Source: Ochromonadaceae sp. CCMP2298 (Eukaryota > Sar > Synurophyceae > Ochromonadales > Ochromonadaceae). From it: 10,013 nt of DNA. The stretch lies in contig MU634824.1 of NCBI GenBank assembly GCA_026770595.1, positions 1 through 10,013 on the forward strand, in the 5' to 3' direction. Within the stretch, counting starts at the first letter, position 1, and the number at the start of each line of letters is the position of its first letter. Position numbers and translations under genes: made by a program. Under the pieces are notes generated by a model. It worked only from the letters and a program-made list of their open reading frames with translations, did no database searches and was not told the DNA's origin. This document shows, piece after piece, positions 7,585 to 10,013 of the stretch.

Positions 7585-8418
7585 ATGAATTCGTCGCAGA
7601 GCAAGCCGAAGCAAGAGGCGCAGAGCGGGAATGGACTCAAGGAGGAGGAGAAGATCCTCAACATAGATGCATTGGACCAGGCGCTGTGGTTGGTGAAAGT
7701 CCCTCTGTTTATAGCCGAAAGGTGGGTTCGTGCTTCGAATGACGAAGTCCTCGGTTCGTTGAAGCTCACCATGAATTCAAACGGACCAAATCAGCCACCC
7801 ACTCGCCAGCTCAATGTTGATCTGGACCCAGTGGATCACCTCCAAGGTCCCGACAGCTTCACATTGGAAGCTCTAAACGCGGCAAGTGATTCCTACGTTG
7901 CCTTTTCTTCGGAGATCAATGCGGACAGGAATTTCTGCATCGACGGGAAGGTGACCAAGAACCTTCTCCTGATGCCCAAGAGCGACGCTGGGTATGACCA
8001 GATGGTCAAGAACCGTGCGCTGTCCAGGGTCGGCACAAAGAGGGTGATTGCGATTACAGAGATGCAGGATACCCAAAGGCTGGCGGAGCAGTCGCACACG
8101 GTGGAGTTTATCTCTTCGGACAAGATGGAGCTGAAACGCAAGGCGGCAGCGGAGAGGGCGCTGGCCAGTGGCTCTAACAAGCAGGCCCGCCTGAGCGCCG
8201 AGCCGCGCAACGAGGACGCGCTGAAGAGCAAAGTGTTCGAGGCGTTCGAGCAGAACGAGCGCCTGACTCTGAAGGATCTGACTTCTTTCTGCAGAGACAC
8301 GGAGGGCTTCTCGAGCGAGAAGGAGCTGCGCGAGTTGCTGGATGTGTATGCCAAGTACAACGCCAGAGGGCAGTGGAGGCACTTCTGGGAGCTGAAGACC
8401 GAGTATAGGACCCATTAA
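7585..8418 (+). CDS. GTF2F2: General transcription factor IIF subunit beta (TFIIF-beta / RAP30)
   Basis: From the ATG at 7585 the product is 277 residues, near the usual 240-280. TFIIF beta binds RNA polymerase II with TFIIF alpha and loads it onto promoters in the nucleus. The N-terminal dimerisation domain opens with ALDQALWLVKVPLFIAERW (29-47), matching the conserved LWLVKVP signature. A middle region includes GTKRVIAITEMQ (150-161) and a basic stretch (KMELKRKAAAER, 180-191). The C-terminal winged-helix domain covers about 214-275: VFEAFEQNERLTLKDL (217-232) and WRHFWELKTEYR (264-275), which match the human LFNAFEKHQYYNLKDL and WELKPEYR segments. The frame is open upstream to 7384 without an ATG, immediately after a splice-acceptor-like CGGTAG, so an N-terminal extension from an earlier exon is possible. 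An ATG at 7245 (MTVRDKLSK...) with a weak phase-0 donor at 7290 is one candidate. The domain itself starts within the 7585 model, so that start is chosen. The gene is convergent with the next gene. Confidence 0.92.
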   Translation: MNSSQSKPKQEAQSGNGLKEEEKILNIDALDQALWLVKVPLFIAERWVRASNDEVLGSLKLTMNSNGPNQPPTRQLNVDLDPVDHLQGPDSFTLEALNAASDSYVAFSSEINADRNFCIDGKVTKNLLLMPKSDAGYDQMVKNRALSRVGTKRVIAITEMQDTQRLAEQSHTVEFISSDKMELKRKAAAERALASGSNKQARLSAEPRNEDALKSKVFEAFEQNERLTLKDLTSFCRDTEGFSSEKELRELLDVYAKYNARGQWRHFWELKTEYRTH

Positions 8419-8542
8419 CTTTTTTACACATGATGCTACTGCTACAGGAATAATCATTTTCTCTTCTGTACATAACGGCATAATCTGTACAGGAGACTAA
8501 AAATCACATAATAGGGGACTAGCACATAATATAGGGGCTAAC
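8419..8542. other. Convergent 3' spacer with a short tandem repeat
   Basis: These 124 bases lie between the TFIIF-beta and CREST-protein stop codons and are AT-rich. CACATAATAGGGGACTA (8505-8521) is followed by a near copy, CACATAATATAGGGGCTA (8523-8540). The second copy ends two bases before the stop of the minus-strand gene. Confidence 0.6.
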
Positions 8543-9430
8543 TTAGTCCATAGGCATAACGCCGCAGAGGTTCGCGCAGATATTGATCGCGACGGAGAGG
8601 AGCAGGGACACGCAGGGTAGCGTGAGATCGTGCTGTATTTCTTGGTAAACATGCCCTATGTACCATACGGACAAAAGCGGCCCCATGGCGGAGGCGAGAT
8701 GCCACAGCGTGTGCACCGAGTCGTACAGCTCCCTGCCCTCCCGCGTGGGGCAGCAAATCCAACCCAGTTTGTCTGTTTCCTTGTCTGTGTCGGTGTACTT
8801 GCCGGTGTCGGTGTTGGTGGTTTTGGGGGGTCGTATGAGGGCAGGCATGCCGCAGAATACGATGAGGAAGCCTGCTACAGGCAGCCCCAGCAAGCCCAGT
8901 AGGAAGTACACCTCGTGGTGGGAGTGCGCGTGCAGCAGGGTGTACACGAAGACCATCAGCAGAGAGGTGGCGAACACGTTGTCCATGTTGAAGAAGAGCA
9001 TCTCGCGGTTGAGGTGGTAGACTGTGGAGCCGGTGCAAGTAACAGCGCACACGCAGGCGAGCCACCACTGTGCCTGGTAGGCAGCGAACAGCGCGCTCAC
9101 TCCGTAAGCGCCAGAGGTCACCACCAACCTGTCAGACCAGCTCCTGCTTGCCAAGCCTATCGACTTGTTGCGATACTTGCTGCTCTTGCGGAGGTAGGGC
9201 AGGAAGAGGGAAATGGAGAACAGCACCGCCATGGGGAAGACCACCTCTCTCAGCTCGAACCAGTACACCAGCAAACCGCAGTAGCCCAGCAGGAAGAGGT
9301 TTGTCAAGGCCGTGCTGGCAGTCACTGTGACGCGGCTGGGGGACAAGCTATCCTCCACCCCAGAGCACTTTATCTGGCACAGACCCAGCATCACCACCAC
9401 GCAGCTGGCGGCGGACTGGTACGCCTCCAT
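8543..9430 (-). CDS. Multi-pass membrane protein, putative CREST-superfamily metal-dependent hydrolase
   Basis: This single-exon gene encodes 295 residues with roughly eight or nine hydrophobic segments (about 8-20, 41-58, 62-80, 104-118, 121-136, 150-167, 173-195, 241-258 and 270-290). It carries the full residue set that defines the CREST superfamily (alkaline ceramidase, PAQR receptor, Per1, TMEM8 and others): Ser135-x3-His139 in GSTVYHL, Asp150 in FFNMDNVF, and His240-x3-His244 in SVHTLWHLASA. In known members these residues bind zinc and hydrolyse lipid amide or ester bonds, so a membrane lipid hydrolase is a reasonable inference; the substrate cannot be told. The spacing and the HTLWH motif recall the TMEM8/PGAP6-Per1 branch more than PAQR. 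A polar Thr/Asp/Lys-rich loop (203-221) precedes the last two helices. I chose the ATG at 9430 because the frame is open further upstream but has no ATG there, and the sequence there looks like a pyrimidine-rich 5' UTR. The protein could be N-terminally longer if a 5' exon exists. Confidence 0.82.
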   Translation of the reverse strand: MEAYQSAASCVVVMLGLCQIKCSGVEDSLSPSRVTVTASTALTNLFLLGYCGLLVYWFELREVVFPMAVLFSISLFLPYLRKSSKYRNKSIGLASRSWSDRLVVTSGAYGVSALFAAYQAQWWLACVCAVTCTGSTVYHLNREMLFFNMDNVFATSLLMVFVYTLLHAHSHHEVYFLLGLLGLPVAGFLIVFCGMPALIRPPKTTNTDTGKYTDTDKETDKLGWICCPTREGRELYDSVHTLWHLASAMGPLLSVWYIGHVYQEIQHDLTLPCVSLLLSVAINICANLCGVMPMD

Positions 9431-9583
9431 CCCTCGCTGCGATATGCGACAAGCTCGACGGCGGGGAGGAAGGCAGAAGGATAAATCCGAGCGGGTTAGC
9501 AGCTGGAGAGGGACGAGGTGGCAGAGAAACACGAGCCAAAACTCAGACCTGACTTCTAAAGGGTTATTCGTTTTTTTGCCTGC

Positions 9584-9724
9584 CAAAAGCGCCTAAATGA
9601 GAGATATGGTGCACAAAATTCGGTTTCTGCGACTAGAATTCGTTTCGAACTATCCTCGATTCGACTTCAAATTCTGGTTGCGGCGTTTTTCTGTATCAAA
9701 ATTTCTCTCATTTAGGCGCTTTTG
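9584..9724. mobile_element. MITE-like element with 21-bp terminal inverted repeats
   Basis: The left end 9584-9604 (CAAAAGCGCCTAAATGAG then AGA) is perfectly repeated, inverted, at 9704-9724. The 141-base unit encodes nothing, as expected of a miniature inverted-repeat element. The flanks show no clear target-site duplication (left ...TTTGCCTGC, right ACTGTGAAA...), and the middle is not palindromic. A solitary end-like sequence occurs at 2793-2811, so the motif is dispersed. It could equally be a cruciform-forming or regulatory element; it sits about 150 bases upstream of the minus-strand gene's ATG. Confidence 0.5.
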
Positions 9725-9937
9725 ACTGTGAAAAGTTAACCCTGTCAACTCAGGTCTTAGTTTTTGCTACCGCTCGCAGGTGAGCGGATTCACGATGAAT
9801 TTTATTAAACGTGACTCGAATCAAATTAAAACACCCGGGCAAAGCCGCCAAAAAGCTGTTACTGATGATTCTTTGATCCATTTAGAGGCAATAATATGAT
9901 GTTCTATACCTTTCTGAGATAGTCTCACGCTGCCAGC

Positions 9938-10005
9938 CTGTTGACCGGCCGAAACCGCCATTCCCCCTGGGAATTTCTCAGCTTGCGCTGTCCGGCCGGT
10001 AACAG
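9938..10005. repeat. Imperfect inverted repeat CTGTT(G)ACCGGCCG / CGGCCGGTAACAG
   Basis: 9938-9951 and 9993-10005 can pair over 13 bases with one bulged G, around a 41-base spacer. Just before it, TGAGA-TAG-TCTCA (9915-9927) forms a smaller hairpin. There is no run of T suggesting a terminator and no gene on either side within the window, so the role is unknown. Confidence 0.5.
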
Positions 10006-10013
10006 TCTGGAGA

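Larger units (their letters stand above)
9431..10013. other. Gene-free right end with inverted repeats
   Basis: These 583 bases hold no supported gene. The first about 150 bases are the presumed 5' UTR and proximal promoter of the CREST-type gene, with a pyrimidine-rich minus strand. A 141-base element with inverted ends follows (9584-9724). Then comes a six-base-pair hairpin CCGCTC/GAGCGG (9770-9787), AT-rich sequence to about 9930, and an imperfect long inverted repeat at 9938-10005. No tRNA-like cloverleaf was found. Confidence 0.5.

Noticed and set aside
7873-8481. Minus-strand 202-codon frame
   Set aside because: Antisense to TFIIF beta, which is intact on the plus strand.
8915-9484. 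Plus-strand 189-codon frame
   Set aside because: Antisense to the CREST-type membrane protein; His/Gln/Ala-rich shadow composition.
9725-10013. tRNA or other structured RNA gene at the right edge
   Set aside because: Hairpins are present but no cloverleaf, anticodon arm or conserved T-loop sequence could be laid out.

Overview
The window reads as a compact nuclear locus of a photosynthetic eukaryote with a complex plastid of red-algal origin (stramenopile- or cryptophyte-like; the sequence alone does not separate these). Seven protein genes can be supported. Four of them carry short GT-AG introns of about 90-180 bases, and several encode strictly eukaryotic machinery (GINS subunit Sld5, TFIIF beta, a V-ATPase accessory protein). 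Two plastid-type proteins (ribosomal protein S1 and acetylornithine aminotransferase) begin with a signal peptide ending next to a phenylalanine (AQA|F, CQG|F), as in the bipartite leaders of red-lineage secondary plastids. No operons, Shine-Dalgarno sites, CRISPR arrays, tRNA or rRNA genes were seen.

Layout, left to right: plastid ribosomal protein S1 (minus, 1239 to 1, running off the left edge, one intron); a divergent promoter region with three CCAAT elements; an ATP6AP2/renin-receptor-like V-ATPase accessory protein (plus, 1566-2641, four exons); a convergent spacer; plastid acetylornithine aminotransferase (minus, 4595-2934, three exons); a second divergent promoter region; DNA replication factor Sld5/GINS4 (plus, 5032-5670, no intron); a small unrecognised protein with a hydrophobic N-terminus (minus, 6366-5829, two coding exons); a 1.2-kb spacer rich in purine minisatellites and possible untranslated exons; TFIIF beta (plus, 7585-8418); a multi-pass membrane protein carrying the complete CREST-superfamily hydrolase motif set (minus, 9430-8543); and a gene-free right end containing a 141-bp element with 21-bp terminal inverted repeats plus other inverted repeats.

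The seven genes alternate strand without exception (- + - + - + -), so each neighbouring pair is either divergent, likely sharing a promoter region, or convergent, sharing a short 3' spacer. The genes share no pathway: plastid translation, arginine synthesis, replication, transcription, vacuolar acidification and a membrane enzyme are mixed, as expected of a nuclear chromosome. I found no convincing new multi-gene system. The points most worth a second look are the inverted-repeat element and its solitary end copy, the CREST protein, the orphan secreted-type protein, and the repeat tract of splice-donor-like units.
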